From Tritrichomonas musculus (taxonomy: Eukaryota > Parabasalia > Tritrichomonadida > Tritrichomonadidae), in contig JAPFFF010000037.1 in NCBI GenBank assembly GCA_039105265.1, positions 1,269,501-1,333,500 of the forward strand: a stretch of DNA of 64,000 nucleotides, in the 5' to 3' direction. The notes under the pieces are model-generated. The model saw only the letters and a program-made list of their open reading frames with translations. It ran no database searches and had not been told where the DNA came from. This document shows positions 30,312 through 40,804 of this stretch, piece after piece. Numbering within the stretch: position 1 is the stretch's first letter; every line of letters begins with the position of its first letter. The translations under genes and the position numbers were made by a program.

Positions 30312-31166
30312 TCATTCAATTTCGACTCCGTTGTGCTTCAGGATGAAGTCCATCATCTCTTCAAACAAAATATCCCTGTAAGCCATGCTGTTGTGTCCTT
30401 TTGGAAACGGTATGAATATTTTCTCTTCACTTTGGACGGTTTCTATCAGTTTTTCACTGTACCAAAAAGGAAGAATCTGGTCTTGCTGTCCGTGGATGAG
30501 GAAAAGTGGCTGTTTAATCCTCGCTGCTGCCTCGATTGGCTGTTCGATATTCAAAAAGTCGATTCCTGTTTGTTCTTTGATAATTTTGCAGGCTTCTGGA
30601 TAAAGTTCTGTGGTTTTTTCAGTAGGGATGCCGCTAAAACGCTTTGCTTGGTAGATTGTGCAATCTTTGTAATCGATCATCGGCGAATCTAAAGCAAGAC
30701 AAACAAGATCAGGCATTTTTGAAGCAACAAAAATTCCACAAGTTGCACCAAGTGATCTGCCAAAATAGGAAATTTTTCCGTATCCTTCTGATTTCAAATA
30801 ATTAATTACAGTAAAAACATCTTCTGTTTCCCTGACACTGGAAGTTTGCGCGGTTCCTTCGCTATATCCATTTCCTCTGTAATCCATGATACAAAAACTG
30901 ACACCGTGAGGGCAAACTTCCGTATAGAAATCAAAAAAATTATCGATTGTTTCCCCATCGCCATGAGTAAAAAGAAGAATTGGATTAGATGGTAATGGGT
31001 TTTCGGCTTTTTGAATAAAAACAGCAATATTCTCTCCTGTTGGAGCTGGTACATTAATTAATGAACCATGTTTAAAATTGGTCAGTTGTGGCTCTTCTCG
31101 TGGGGCTACTAATGATTCGCATATTGTTTTCAAATATTCTTCATCAGTGGGATCAATTTGACTCAT
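30312..31166 (-). CDS. Alpha/beta hydrolase
   Basis: The 284-residue frame starts at ATG 31166. The fold landmarks are in order: a HGDGE oxyanion-type turn at about 68 (ILLFTHGDGETIDN), the DYRGNGYSEG loop, the nucleophile elbow GRSLGA with Ser near 137, the acid in HGQQDQILP near 227, and the His in KGHNS near 258. The full triad suggests an active serine hydrolase of the general esterase or lipase class resembling bacterial and eukaryotic BEM46/YqkD-like proteins. No signal peptide is present, so it is cytosolic. A transposon (31225-32050) has landed about 60 bases upstream, within the likely promoter. Confidence 0.85.
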   Translation of the reverse strand: MSQIDPTDEEYLKTICESLVAPREEPQLTNFKHGSLINVPAPTGENIAVFIQKAENPLPSNPILLFTHGDGETIDNFFDFYTEVCPHGVSFCIMDYRGNGYSEGTAQTSSVRETEDVFTVINYLKSEGYGKISYFGRSLGATCGIFVASKMPDLVCLALDSPMIDYKDCTIYQAKRFSGIPTEKTTELYPEACKIIKEQTGIDFLNIEQPIEAAARIKQPLFLIHGQQDQILPFWYSEKLIETVQSEEKIFIPFPKGHNSMAYRDILFEEMMDFILKHNGVEIE

Positions 31167-31224
31167 CTTAAAATCTTTGAAATTTTGTGCCTATTTTTAT
31201 CGTTTTTGTTTGAAAAAATTTTAC

Positions 31225-32050
31225 AGAGTAGCTGCAACGAAATTTTTTGGACAAGCCCTCTCAAAAAGTGGACTGTCAAATTGATTTTTCTCATTGGTAA
31301 GAAGGTTTTATGATTTTATAATAACATAATATAAAACTTTATTTTGAGCGTTTGCACCTTTTAAATAAATGATTAAAATTCCTGGGAAAAATGCATAAAT
31401 TCACGATGCTAAAAATGTGCATGCGGTCATCCTTTATTTGGTAAAAATATAAAATTAATTATAAATAAACAAATATCAAATATATGAGAATAATTCCTTG
31501 GTCGCGTTAAGCATAATTGTAATTTTATTCATGAAAAAATGTGAAAAATTTTGTAACAAAACAAAACATAGAATTCTTTCTTTGTAATTATCTTTTTGAA
31601 TTGGATTTGAATTATTAAATGAAAGATTTCCAACCTAGTGAATCTGCAAGTTCATAACTATTTCATGAATCCAGCTTTAAACCTAAAGAAATCCAAAAAT
31701 AATCAATCCAAATTCATATTATAATTATCTATAAAATTTGAATTAATATCATGATTAATCATTTTTACATATATTAAACTATTTTTCAGTCTATTATAAA
31801 AAGGATCCTTTCATTGGAACCTTGCTTTTAATTAAAAAAAATACTAATAATTCACAAAAAAGTTTACAATTTATAATTATTTAGCATGCACTATATTAAA
31901 TATCGATAAACAACTCATTGCAACATATATTTTATTATTTGCTTTCCGAAATAATAAATACAACTGAAAAAAATTTAAGAAAAAAATAGAATTTTCATAT
32001 CACACTTCAAAAAAAATACGATCATGTTTTGAATTTGTTGCAGCTACTCT
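31225..32050. mobile_element. Non-autonomous element with 8-bp duplication (826 bp), AGAGT type
   Basis: The ends are AGAGTAGCTGCAAC and its exact complement, flanked by an exact 8-bp duplication AATTTTAC (31217-31224 and 32051-32058). The interior is AT-rich without a transposase frame. It sits between the divergent hydrolase gene and the kinase-like pseudogene, and has probably removed or displaced the start of the latter. hAT or a related 8-bp-duplicating superfamily is likely. Confidence 0.85.
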
Positions 32051-32059
32051 AATTTTACA

Positions 32060-32554
32060 TTTCAGAAATTTTTTGTGAAAAGTTTGGTATCATTAAACAG
32101 ATATGAAATAATTAAAAATGTTGGTAGAGAATATCAACCCCATATAAAGCTTGTTGAAGATAGAGAAACACATATAATATTTGTAGCAAAAACTATTGAA
32201 TTATCTTGCAATCAAGGCAAAACTGATTTGAATTCTGGATTTCAAATTATGGAAAAATTACACCATCCAACAATAAATAACATGATAGGTTTTTCATATA
32301 ACAATTTTTTTGGAGATGATTATCTAACTTTAATTCTTGAATATGCATCAAACGGAAACCTCAAAGAATTCCTTGAACTGAAAGAAATTGATGATACAAT
32401 ACGACAAATTATCATCACAGGCATTTCACGTTCAATTCTCTTTCAGCATGAAAACAACTTATCGCATAACGATATCAATTCACATAAAATACTGATTGAC
32501 GATAAAATACATCCACATTTATCAATTACAACATTTATTGAGCAAAAAGAATAA
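32060..32554 (+). pseudogene. Protein-kinase-like gene with 5' end lost at a transposon
   Basis: An open frame runs out of the transposon's right flank without an ATG or initiator. It encodes the start of a kinase fold (LNRYEIIKNVGREYQPHIKL, then VAKTIEL with a lysine in the usual place, EKLHHPTINNMIGFS, and LILEYASNGNLKEFLEL). The catalytic loop is SHNDINSHKILIDD where HRDLKxxN is expected, and no DFG or APE follows before the stop at 32554. The glycine loop is also absent. This is either a decayed kinase or the remnant of a pseudokinase. Trichomonads have hundreds of kinases of this form. The missing 5' end coincides with the element at 31225-32050. Confidence 0.7.
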
Positions 32555-32783
32555 GTGCAAATATTTGCATTGAAAGTTTTAATTTTATTATAGTTTCATG
32601 ATCATAGAAATATTAATAGTTTTTAAATGAATCATTTTGTCTCTTATAACTATTAATCATCATTTGAATGACTCAACATTGAAAATTTTGACATTAATCT
32701 GACAAAATTTAAAAATTTTCAAAAATTCTTTGAAAAATTATGAAAAATTTTCAAAATATTATTTATTTGTTTTTTATATAAAG

Positions 32784-33664
32784 ATGAATTCAAATGAATT
32801 GGTAATTAAAGGCTCTAATTATTATGCTCAAGGAAATTATAGGAGAGCTATCGAATGTCTTGAACCAGCTGCAGAACAAAATAACACTGATGCGATGATT
32901 ATCTTATGTAACTTTTATTATTACGGATATGGTGTTGAACATAATTATGATACAGCGAAAGGTTATTATGAAAGAGCGATGAGGAATAATGATTCAAATG
33001 GTTCATTGAGAATTGGAAACATGTATTATGAAGGGAAAGGATTTGAGCAAGATTATGTCAAAGCTCGTGAATATTACGAAGTATCAGCAGCCTTAAACAA
33101 CGATAATGCATTTCATAACTTAGGTGACATTTATCAATATGGAAGAGGTTTTGATAAAGATTACAACAAAGCAAGAGAATATTTCCAAAAATCAACAGAA
33201 CATGGAAACTCAAGTGCACCAATGAAATTAGGAATGATGTATTAAAATGGAGATGGATTTGAAGAAGATTTTTCAAAAGCAAGAGAATATCTTGAAATTG
33301 CAGCGAATAGAGGAAATGGCCGTGCATTTTCTGCTTTGGGTTATATTTATTCAACAGGGAAAGGTGTTGAAATTTCGAAGAAGGTGCAAAGAAAAAGGAT
33401 TCAGAATGTTACCATAATTTAGCAAATCTTTAATTTGTCGGTCGAGGTGTCGAACAAGATTATTCAAAAGCTGTTCATTATTTCGGACTTGCTGCACTTC
33501 AAAATTATTCTAGAAGTACTTTCTCGTTAGCGATGATGTACTTAAATGGAGTTGGAGTTGAAAAAAACGTTAATGCAGCTTTCAATTTCCTCCAAATGGC
33601 ACCACAACAAAAAAAATGAAAGTGCAATCGCAATGTTAAATGGATTATTTATGCATTTAGATTA
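32784..33664 (+). pseudogene. Sel1-repeat gene, broken
   Basis: ATG 32784 opens a good Sel1 protein (MNSNELVIKGSNYYAQGNYR ... YYGYGVEHNYDTAKGYYERA, YYEGKGFEQDYVKAREYYE). The frame is cut by TAA at 33242, where NGDGFEEDFSKAREYLEIA continues directly in the same frame. A frameshift near 33370, another stop near 33430 and a further frameshift near 33605 follow. The C-terminal part still reads GRGVEQDYSKAVHYFGLA and YLNGVGVEKNVNAAFNFLQM. In total I count two stops and two frame changes in about 290 codons. It is a recently decayed member of the Sel1 family, lying next to another damaged gene. Confidence 0.85.
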
Positions 33665-33747
33665 ATTTGTTGAATAAATAATTACAAATTTTATATTTTT
33701 ATTTTTGGTATTTATACTATGCATATACCATATGTTACTAATATCCA

Positions 33748-33787
33748 ATGGAAAATTATGGAAAACATGTTTTCCATAATTTTCCAT
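33748..33787. repeat. Perfect 40-bp palindrome
   Basis: The sequence from ATGGAAAATTATGGAAAACA through TGTTTTCCATAATTTTCCAT is its own reverse complement at all 40 positions. It lies just after the Sel1 pseudogene in AT-rich DNA. It may be the footprint of a foldback element or a terminator-like hairpin. Confidence 0.85.
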
Positions 33788-33861
33788 ATTGAATTATTTT
33801 CATATCACCTTTATTTTTTAATGAAATTTTCAAAAGTAATTCATATAATAAAGGTTTTGCA

Positions 33862-34095
33862 TTAATTGTGGATGTAAGCAGGCTTATTGAATTTGCAATA
33901 AGTTTGCTTGAAAAAAAATTCAGCTTCAGAATTTCACAATGTGTGTGTCAAAAAATAAGGACTGAATTTGAAGGCAATTAAACAGATGACAGCATTTATG
34001 ACAACAAAAAGATAGAAATAACTTCAAATTCAGTTTGTGGTTGTAGTTTTCAATATAGAAAAAATAAATTGCATAAGTCACAAATCAAAATATAA
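33862..34095 (+). pseudogene. Possible remnant of an unidentified gene
   Basis: One frame reads DVSRLIEFAISLLEKKFSFR, continues through CQKIRTEFEGN to a single TAA, and resumes with YDNKKIEITSNSVCGCSFQY before ending. It has coding-like composition but no start codon of its own. The family is not recognised. It might be the tail of a host gene lost upstream. Confidence 0.3.
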
Positions 34096-34239
34096 ATATA
34101 TTTAATTATTTATTTAATAATTTTAAAATTGATTTCACAATGATATATTGTCATTGTAATAATCAAATTAATGTTATTAATTTGATTTTTTTTTCTTGAA
34201 TTTAATCATCTTGAATGATAAATTTCAAGAACTATCAAA

Positions 34240-35004
34240 TCATAAAAACTCCAGAGATATATGGCCATCACTTGTAAAAAAAGTATTTTGAGAGAAATTA
34301 AGTTTTTGATCATTATCTATATCAAGATCATCATTTTGATTTGATTCAAAAGCAGGATCTGAATCTTGTTTTGAATCTGGACATAAATTTTCATTTTGAT
34401 TAGAACCTAAAATAGGATCATATATTTGATGATTATTTTGATTTGCAAGAGCATCAGGATTTAATGTAATTTGATCAACGTCTTGTTTGATGAATTTCTG
34501 TTGATGCTGATTTATGATGTATTCGCTCGCAATTGAAATATTATTAGATTTCTGATTTGTGAGATTTTGAACAAATTCTTTTAACCGTGATAACAGTCCT
34601 TCTTTGCATTCTTTTGGTAATTCGTGTTTTTGTTCATTAATAAATTGTTCTGAAATATCTATAAATTCTTTTGGAAATTGGAAAGCAATTCCGTTGAATA
34701 CAATGTTTCTCTCCGATTTATTGGATTTATCGATATAACTTTTTTTATAATACTTTTTAAAATATAAATCCTTATTTTTTTCAATCATTAAAAAAATCAA
34801 TTGTTTTTCATCTTGTCCAGAATAATAATTCGCTTTAAAAGCACTTTCTAAATTTGGGAGATATTCAACTTTGTTATATAATAAATTATCAATGATTATT
34901 ATTAAGAACTCTTTTTTTTTGTTTGAGATGGTACCTCTTTGAAGTTCCTCTTTGGTTCTTTGCAGATTGGTGTCACTTTTGTCAGAAGGAAGGCTGGTTT
35001 CCAT
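34240..35004 (-). CDS. Unidentified trichomonad protein with Asn/Asp/Gln-rich tail
   Basis: The 254-residue frame starts at ATG 35004 and is directly preceded by a good initiator. Residues about 25-140 form a Lys-rich helical domain (KKKEFLIIIIDNLLYNKVEY ... KSERNIVFNGIAFQFPKEF). Residues 160-250 are an acidic low-complexity tail with the repeated phrase SNQNENL / SNQNDDLDIDND. No enzyme motif, signal peptide or membrane span is visible. The shape, a compact basic domain plus acidic tail, would suit a nuclear DNA-binding protein, but I do not recognise it and this is only a guess. A transposon lies 145 bases upstream. Confidence 0.6.
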   Translation of the reverse strand: METSLPSDKSDTNLQRTKEELQRGTISNKKKEFLIIIIDNLLYNKVEYLPNLESAFKANYYSGQDEKQLIFLMIEKNKDLYFKKYYKKSYIDKSNKSERNIVFNGIAFQFPKEFIDISEQFINEQKHELPKECKEGLLSRLKEFVQNLTNQKSNNISIASEYIINQHQQKFIKQDVDQITLNPDALANQNNHQIYDPILGSNQNENLCPDSKQDSDPAFESNQNDDLDIDNDQKLNFSQNTFFTSDGHISLEFL

Positions 35005-35022
35005 TTTAAAAATGAAATGAAC
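35005..35022 (-). promoter_or_regulatory. Initiator (Inr) for the Asn-rich protein gene
   Basis: Read leftward, GTTCATTTCATTTTTAAA directly precedes ATG 35004, with two TCATT matches to the trichomonad initiator. It supports this start. Confidence 0.55.
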
Positions 35023-35149
35023 TTAATTAAATTAAAATTTTAATTAATTGAAAAAAGAAAAAAATCAAAATTTTATGAAAATTTTTATTCACGAAAACGG
35101 TTTTTGTTACCATGAATCATGTAATAATTGAAACGAAAGCGGTTTTAGA

Positions 35150-36289
35150 CTAGGCCTTCATTTTTGGACTTAGGAAATTCATTTTTTTGGACCATTTTGG
35201 ACATGATTTGGACATTGATTTTAGACAGAAATTTTTCGATATCCACAATAAATGAAAAATTTTTAAAAAACAAATCTTTAAATTTTTTGTATAAAAAAGC
35301 TGAGTTTTTCTTTTACAAATAAAATTTGATAAAAAAAAATTAATTTAAAAATATATAGGGGATTCAACCATAAAAAAAGTGACACATTTTTAAAACTTCA
35401 ATATTTTTTAATAAAAATATTATCATTTTGTAGATAATTTGCTAAATAATCGAGCATTAATTTTTGGAAAAAAATTGTCTATCATGTCATGAAAGGGAAT
35501 GGATTATTTAATTGAATGCTTTTCTTATATTTTTTATTTCACATTTCAAACTCAAAAAAAATTTAAATAATAGTTTATCCAAATTCCAGTTATTTTAAAC
35601 CAGATTAAAAAAGGCAGATGCATTCATATCATTTTGTTCTAGTATTTTTTTTATTTATTTCTACGAATTGACAGTTATTTTTTTATCTTCAGATATCATA
35701 TTTCACTTCTAAAAAATATAAATGCCAATGCTTTTATTAATACATTAATATTGTAAAGCCAACTTTTTGGATTATTTTTTTTAGTTTAAATAATAAAGAT
35801 TAGAATTAAAATATTTTTACATTAAAAATGATATTATTATCACCATAAAATATCAGTTATGAATCATGAAAAATGTGCGATATTTCTTTATAGATTTTTA
35901 TAATTGATGTTTGATAAGATTTGAATCTTTTTCTAAATTCATTAATTTCAAGTATTTTATCATTGAATTATATGTTTTTGTTTATGAATTGAATAATTAT
36001 TCTATTGTATTTAACATGAATTGTCTCTTTTTGGTTCATAAGTTAGCATTTTTCATATAACATTTCATGCCAACTTTCTTTTATTCCCTTTCATGACCCT
36101 ATAGATATTTTTTTATTATAAGATATATTTTAGAATTAATAAATAATGGAGATATTATTTTAATAATAAAATAAACAAAATAATTAATTTTTAATTTTTA
36201 TTCATTTTTTTGACACTTTACAAACGGTTGAATCCCCTATAAAAATATATTTTTATTCAAAAAATTGAGAGAAATTTCTTCAAAATTTC

Positions 36290-36322
<33 letters not shown>

Positions 36323-37255
36323 CCAAATTTTTCTCATGTCCAAAAAATCTGACAAACATGTCCAAAAAACCGTAAAAAAGTGAAATTGAAAACTTTATAT
36401 GAGTTTTTGAAAGCTTTACGATGTCCAAAAAAACCGCTTTCATATGTCCAAAAAATTGATAGAGAAATAATAGAGATTTTTTTCATATATAAACCATTCA
36501 ATATTACATTAATTCTAATCGACGATTAAAATGTCAAAATCTTAACTCCGATTTGATGAAAAGTCAAACTTTAATCAAAATCATTTATTCAAGTCAATTT
36601 TAAATCGACTCGGTTTATATCTGTATTATAAATGCGATACAATTATCCGGAAATTTTTGAAAACTCGATTATCAAGTCTGAGAATCAAGATATCAGCATT
36701 TATAACACAGATAAAGCCTTATCATAAGATGAATGTTCTCAGTTATATAAAAGTTTTAAAAGTAATTTGAGCCATCTTACACTTCGAATCGTTTCTATTG
36801 GAATCAAACCGCAAACGATTTATTTCAAAGCAACTATATATATTGCTTGCGACAATGGAACAAATTAAAGCATTGAAACAATAAAATCGAGATTATAAGT
36901 TAATAATTGTTCAGCTTTAATTTACATATAAAGCATTAAATAAAATTTATTATTATAATATGAATCTAGTTTATGCTTTTAAGATATTACTTAAATAAAC
37001 ATTTCAATTAAATAGAAAATTAGCCACATATAATTTATCAAAAAGTTGTATTTACTAAGAAAAAGTGAACGTAATTAATTCCAAAATAAGACTATCGTAG
37101 ATCTAATATTTTTTCAAATTTGCTATAAATGTTGAAGAAAATTATAAGTAGAAAAATTTTCTATAAATTTTTTAAAAATTTTTGATGTGATCGTTTTTCT
37201 CACAAAAAAAAAAAGACATGGTTTTACGAATTGATGTCCAAAAATGAAGGCCTAG
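35150..37255. mobile_element. hAT-like element, CTAGG type (2,106 bp including a nested element)
   Basis: The left end CTAGGCCTTCATTTTTGGAC and the exact complement at the right end define the element. The flanks share TTTTAGA (35143-35149 and 37256-37262), seven bases of what is normally an 8-bp duplication. Inside both ends are many copies of TTTTTGGAC / GTCCAAAAA (for example at 35173, 35192, 36338, 36358, 36422, 36448), a dense set of putative transposase-binding sites. A second element (35356-36239) is nested inside. No transposase frame is present. A T run of 27 or more bases lies at 36294-36322. Confidence 0.82.
35356..36239. mobile_element. Nested Mutator-like element (884 bp), TAGGGG type
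   Basis: The ends are TAGGGGATTCAACC and its exact complement, with AAAGTG/CACTTT a little further in. It is flanked by an exact 10-bp duplication TAAAAATATA (35346-35355 and 36240-36249). A duplication of 9-11 bp fits Mutator-like elements. A second inverted pair (CATGAAAGGGAAT near 35489 and ATTCCCTTTCATG near 36083) lies inside. Non-coding. Confidence 0.82.
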
Positions 37256-37494
37256 TTTTAGACACGCATAATTAGTAAATTATTATTTATTTATAAAATT
37301 TTTTTTTTTTGAAAATTTAAAAAATTTTGCAAACATTTTCAATTCAAATTTAAAACAAAAACTATATTTTCTCAGAAGCTGTTCTAAGTCGCGACACTCC
37401 TGCTGAAAAAGCAACCGAGAAGTACTTGTTCCTGGTGTCGAGCTTTAAATATGACCCAAGAATGTGATTAAACGATTAAAAGGGAGGATAAATA

Positions 37495-37638
37495 AACTGG
37501 TAGTCATTTTTGCATACAACTCAATTTTTCTGAATAGTATTGAAAAATGAAAATAATCAACTCAATTTTGAAATAAATAATTATTAGTTTTCAATAATAA
37601 ATTGAAAATTGAGTTGTATGCAAAAATGACTACCAGTT
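37495..37638. mobile_element. TA-flanked palindromic element (144 bp), Tc1/mariner-like
   Basis: The ends AACTGGTAGTCATTTTTGC are perfectly inverted, and the match continues through ATACAACTCAATTTT, about 34 bases in all. TA lies at 37493-37494 and 37639-37640. Non-coding hairpin element; its first eight bases match those of the element at 41408. Confidence 0.88.
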
Positions 37639-37640
37639 TA

Positions 37641-38818
37641 TAGTTTCTATAGTCTGGGTGTTAATTTATTATTAGCATATGCTTATTTCACCAAAATTTT
37701 GTCTGATAACAATTTTTTCTAAAAAAGTCATTTTAACGTACCAAAATTTCAAAACATACGTTAAAAGGACATTTTGAAATAAATATGCAGTTTTGAAATA
37801 ATTCTCTTACTATTTGTTATTATTTCAAAATTTTTCAATCATAAGTCATTATTATATCATATATTTAAAATTTGTTCTAATCGCAACAGTCAATTTTGAG
37901 AAAAAGTTGATTTTTTTGTTTTATTTTTGATTTTTCATTATTTTTTGATGAAAATGTATAGTTCATTGCATCGAAATTCTTTTATATCATATGAAATAAG
38001 CATTTATCATCTTTACACCGAATTTTTCGTGTTTTCATCAAATATTTAGATACAATACATATTTACTGAAAAAATGTTTTTATAGCAATATAATTTTAAT
38101 TACATCTATATTAAAATAAACAAATGAAATAATATTGAAATTTTTTGAATATTATTGTGATAATTATATTTTATAAATGGTAGACTTCAAAAAGGACGAA
38201 ACCGCATACCATTCACAATTTTCAAATTTGAATGAATCAATCAAAAATTTCTATGTGTTTTCACAAAATTGAATGTTGTAAAAGGTATTCCCTTATTTTG
38301 TGTCAAAAATTAAAATAAATAAAATCGATATCATCATATAATTCTCTTGAAAACTAGTTAAAAGTTGATTTTGTTCTTATAATTATATTAACAAGGGAAT
38401 TTATAAAATTGTTATGTATTAAATTTATATATATTTTTTATACTGAGTTCAAATGACAAAAAAAATATCTTTCAATTTATATTTGATTTTAAATTTTCAC
38501 ACAAAAATTTATTCATCTTTATATTTTGAATGGTTAAAAATTATACATCTTTATCTTATAATAATTTTTGAATCAAAATTTTAGAATTTTTTCTTTATTT
38601 TTAAAATTTTATATTCAAATTTACTCAATTCACCGTCCGACTTTTGACTTCTAGTTTATATTTTTCGATAAAATTTTCGTTCAGGTTTTTTGTGAAAATA
38701 TTGACTTACCAGATTTCCTTGTTATAGGGCTAGCACGAAAAAATGATCAAAAAATAAATAAAAGGATTGCGTATTTTTTCAAGGAAGAGTTTTAGTGTTT
38801 ATGTGAAAAGTTTTTGAC
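37641..38818. other. AT-rich spacer
   Basis: I see no gene. A short inverted pair around ACGTAC...TACGTTAAAAGGAC occurs at 37725-37775. Fragments such as TAGGGCTAGCACG near 38727 resemble transposon ends, but no partner end was found. Confidence 0.4.
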
Positions 38819-39062
38819 AAGGCTTGTTATTCTGATATCAATTATCAGATTTGGCACTTTTTTTAACTCAGATAATCGATAATAAAATGATATCGATTGG
38901 AAATTTTAATTGATGATTTCGATTATCAAGACTTGATAAACAAGTATGAAATGTGATGCAAAAAAAATATTCTTTTGATATCGAATCTTGATTAATCGAA
39001 ATTAATACCTGAAAAAAACATTAAAAATAGTATTTTAATGGCATATTATGTAAAAGAATCAA
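38819..39062. mobile_element. Partial copy of the TAGGC-type hAT family
   Basis: About 240 bases match the left half of the complete element at 40235-40681, from AGGCTTGTTATTCTGA through the ATCGATTGGAAATTTTAATT core to GGCATATTATGTAAAAG. Small insertions and deletions separate the copies. The right half is missing or unrecognisable. Confidence 0.8.
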
Positions 39063-39571
39063 CATATAGATAACTGAAATAATAGCAAACAAACGAAAAA
39101 TGTGTTTTTGTTAGCTTTATATGAACAAAAGAATGTAATGATTGAAAACTTTCTTTTGGTGAATTTTTTAATATGAAATTTCATCCAATTAAACATTGTA
39201 TATGATTATTAATTTTATCCATTTATGTTTTTTCTTTTTTCATGATAATTTTATACAAATCAAAAAGAAAATATATAGTTTTAATAGTGGTTAAATAAAT
39301 TTTAATACTAAAATTTAATGTATGAATGCAAAAGCAATCATTTTTTAGATATTAAAAATTAAAACAAAAATATCCAAAAATTCACTGTTAAAAAATCAAC
39401 CATATCGATAATTATTATTCTTTGGCATATATAAAATATTATATTTCAATATATCTCTAATTGACTGAAATTTTGGGTTTTTTTTGACACTTTACCATTT
39501 TTCAATAAACGTACCTATATCAATTTTTTTTTCATTCCATTCAAATTTTGAAGTTTTTGAAAATAAGTCCT

Positions 39572-39895
39572 ATGAATATGAGCGATTTTGAAGATAATAA
39601 TGATGATTTAAACTATCATGATTTAATGGGAAGTGTTGGAAATTTACGTGATGATGATCAAACTAATAGGAAAAGAAGTAAAGAAAATATTATTACACCA
39701 ATGAATGGTGGAAAGTCGGACGTTAACTGGTGGAATGAATATCCAACAAGTAATACAGCGAGTAACTTACAATCTAATAGCCCCGACACGAAAACAACTA
39801 ATACAAATCCGAAATCCGCTTCAGAAGAACATACCAGTTATTCGAATCAAGCAAATAATAAAGAAGAACCTGGTGGTTGTTGTCTCATTCTATAA
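39572..39895 (+). CDS. Small acidic protein with C-terminal CaaX prenylation box
   Basis: ATG 39572 (a second ATG follows two codons later) gives about 107 residues. An initiator-like TTCATTCC lies about 40 bases upstream. The protein is acidic, Asn- and Ser-rich and probably disordered (MNMSDFEDNNDD ... NPKSASEEHTSYSNQANNKEEP). It ends in GGCCLIL, a CaaX box whose final Leu predicts geranylgeranylation, with an extra upstream Cys as in Rab/Rho tails. No GTPase motifs are present. It could be a membrane-tethered adaptor or the detached tail of a small GTPase gene; the good start favours a real gene. It lies between two copies of a hAT-type element. Confidence 0.6.
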   Translation: MNMSDFEDNNDDLNYHDLMGSVGNLRDDDQTNRKRSKENIITPMNGGKSDVNWWNEYPTSNTASNLQSNSPDTKTTNTNPKSASEEHTSYSNQANNKEEPGGCCLIL

Positions 39896-40234
39896 TCTTT
39901 CTTTTTTTCTAATTTTATAAAAGTTTTCATTAGAGATTGTAAATTTATTTAATTATTTGTTGACCTTAACTTTTTCCTTCCTTAAAAAATTACTATATCA
40001 AATCTTTATAACTTACTTTTTTGAATTAATATAGCAAGCATCGAGCATGACTTGATTTGGTATATTAATTTCTCATCAAATTCCAAAAAAAAAAAAAAAA
40101 ATAAAACAATTAAAGTACTGTTTAAAAAGCTATTAAAATTTTCTAGAAACAGAATTTGTATTTAAAAATTAATCATTATTAAATAAACAGGATTTTTTTT
40201 CAAAGATTAATCTTTGAACAATATTAATCTTCAA

Positions 40235-40681
40235 TAGGCTTGTTATTCTGACTTTTTTAACTCAGATAATCGATATTAAATGTTATCGATTGGAAATTTT
40301 AATTGATGATTTCGATTATCAAGACTTGATAAACAAGTATGAAATGTGATACAAAAAAAATATTCTTTTGATACCGAATCTTGATTAATCGAAATTAATA
40401 CCTGAAAAAAACATTAAAAATAGTATTTTAATGGCATAAAATAAATATATTCTAACATATTATGTAAAAGAATTAGCTTTTATTAAATTTTATAATAGAT
40501 ATGTGAAGTAATAAGTTAAAAAAGTTTACAAAATCTTGATACGTTAAAAAAAATTCAGTATTGATAATCGATCTTTTATTTTTATTCATTATTGATATCA
40601 GAGATAGAATTTTTGATTTGATATTGATATCAGAAAAATGGATCAATTATCGACATCGAAAATCGAGACTTTACAAGCCTA
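40235..40681. mobile_element. hAT-like element (447 bp), TAGGC type, complete
   Basis: The ends are TAGGCTTGT and ACAAGCCTA, flanked by an exact 8-bp duplication ATCTTCAA (40227-40234 and 40682-40689). The interior is rich in GAT/ATC palindromic motifs (ATCGATT, GATATC). Other copies in the window are a left half at 38819-39062, an inverted right half at 52810-53031 and a bare end at about 44633. Non-coding. A 65-codon frame at 40561-40758 is fortuitous. Confidence 0.88.
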
Positions 40682-40804
40682 ATCTTCAAAAAATGGTTAA
40701 TAATTATGTTCAGATATCAGTGAATTTAAATATTTTTTTTGAAGGACATCATTTGTAGTTTGAAAAATGGAAAATTGTTTTTTTTTTTTCCATTCAAAAC
40801 AAGT

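Noticed and set aside
36237-36443. A 68-codon frame with a Lys run
   Set aside because: The Lys run is a poly-T tract on the other strand; the frame spans the edge of a nested transposon.
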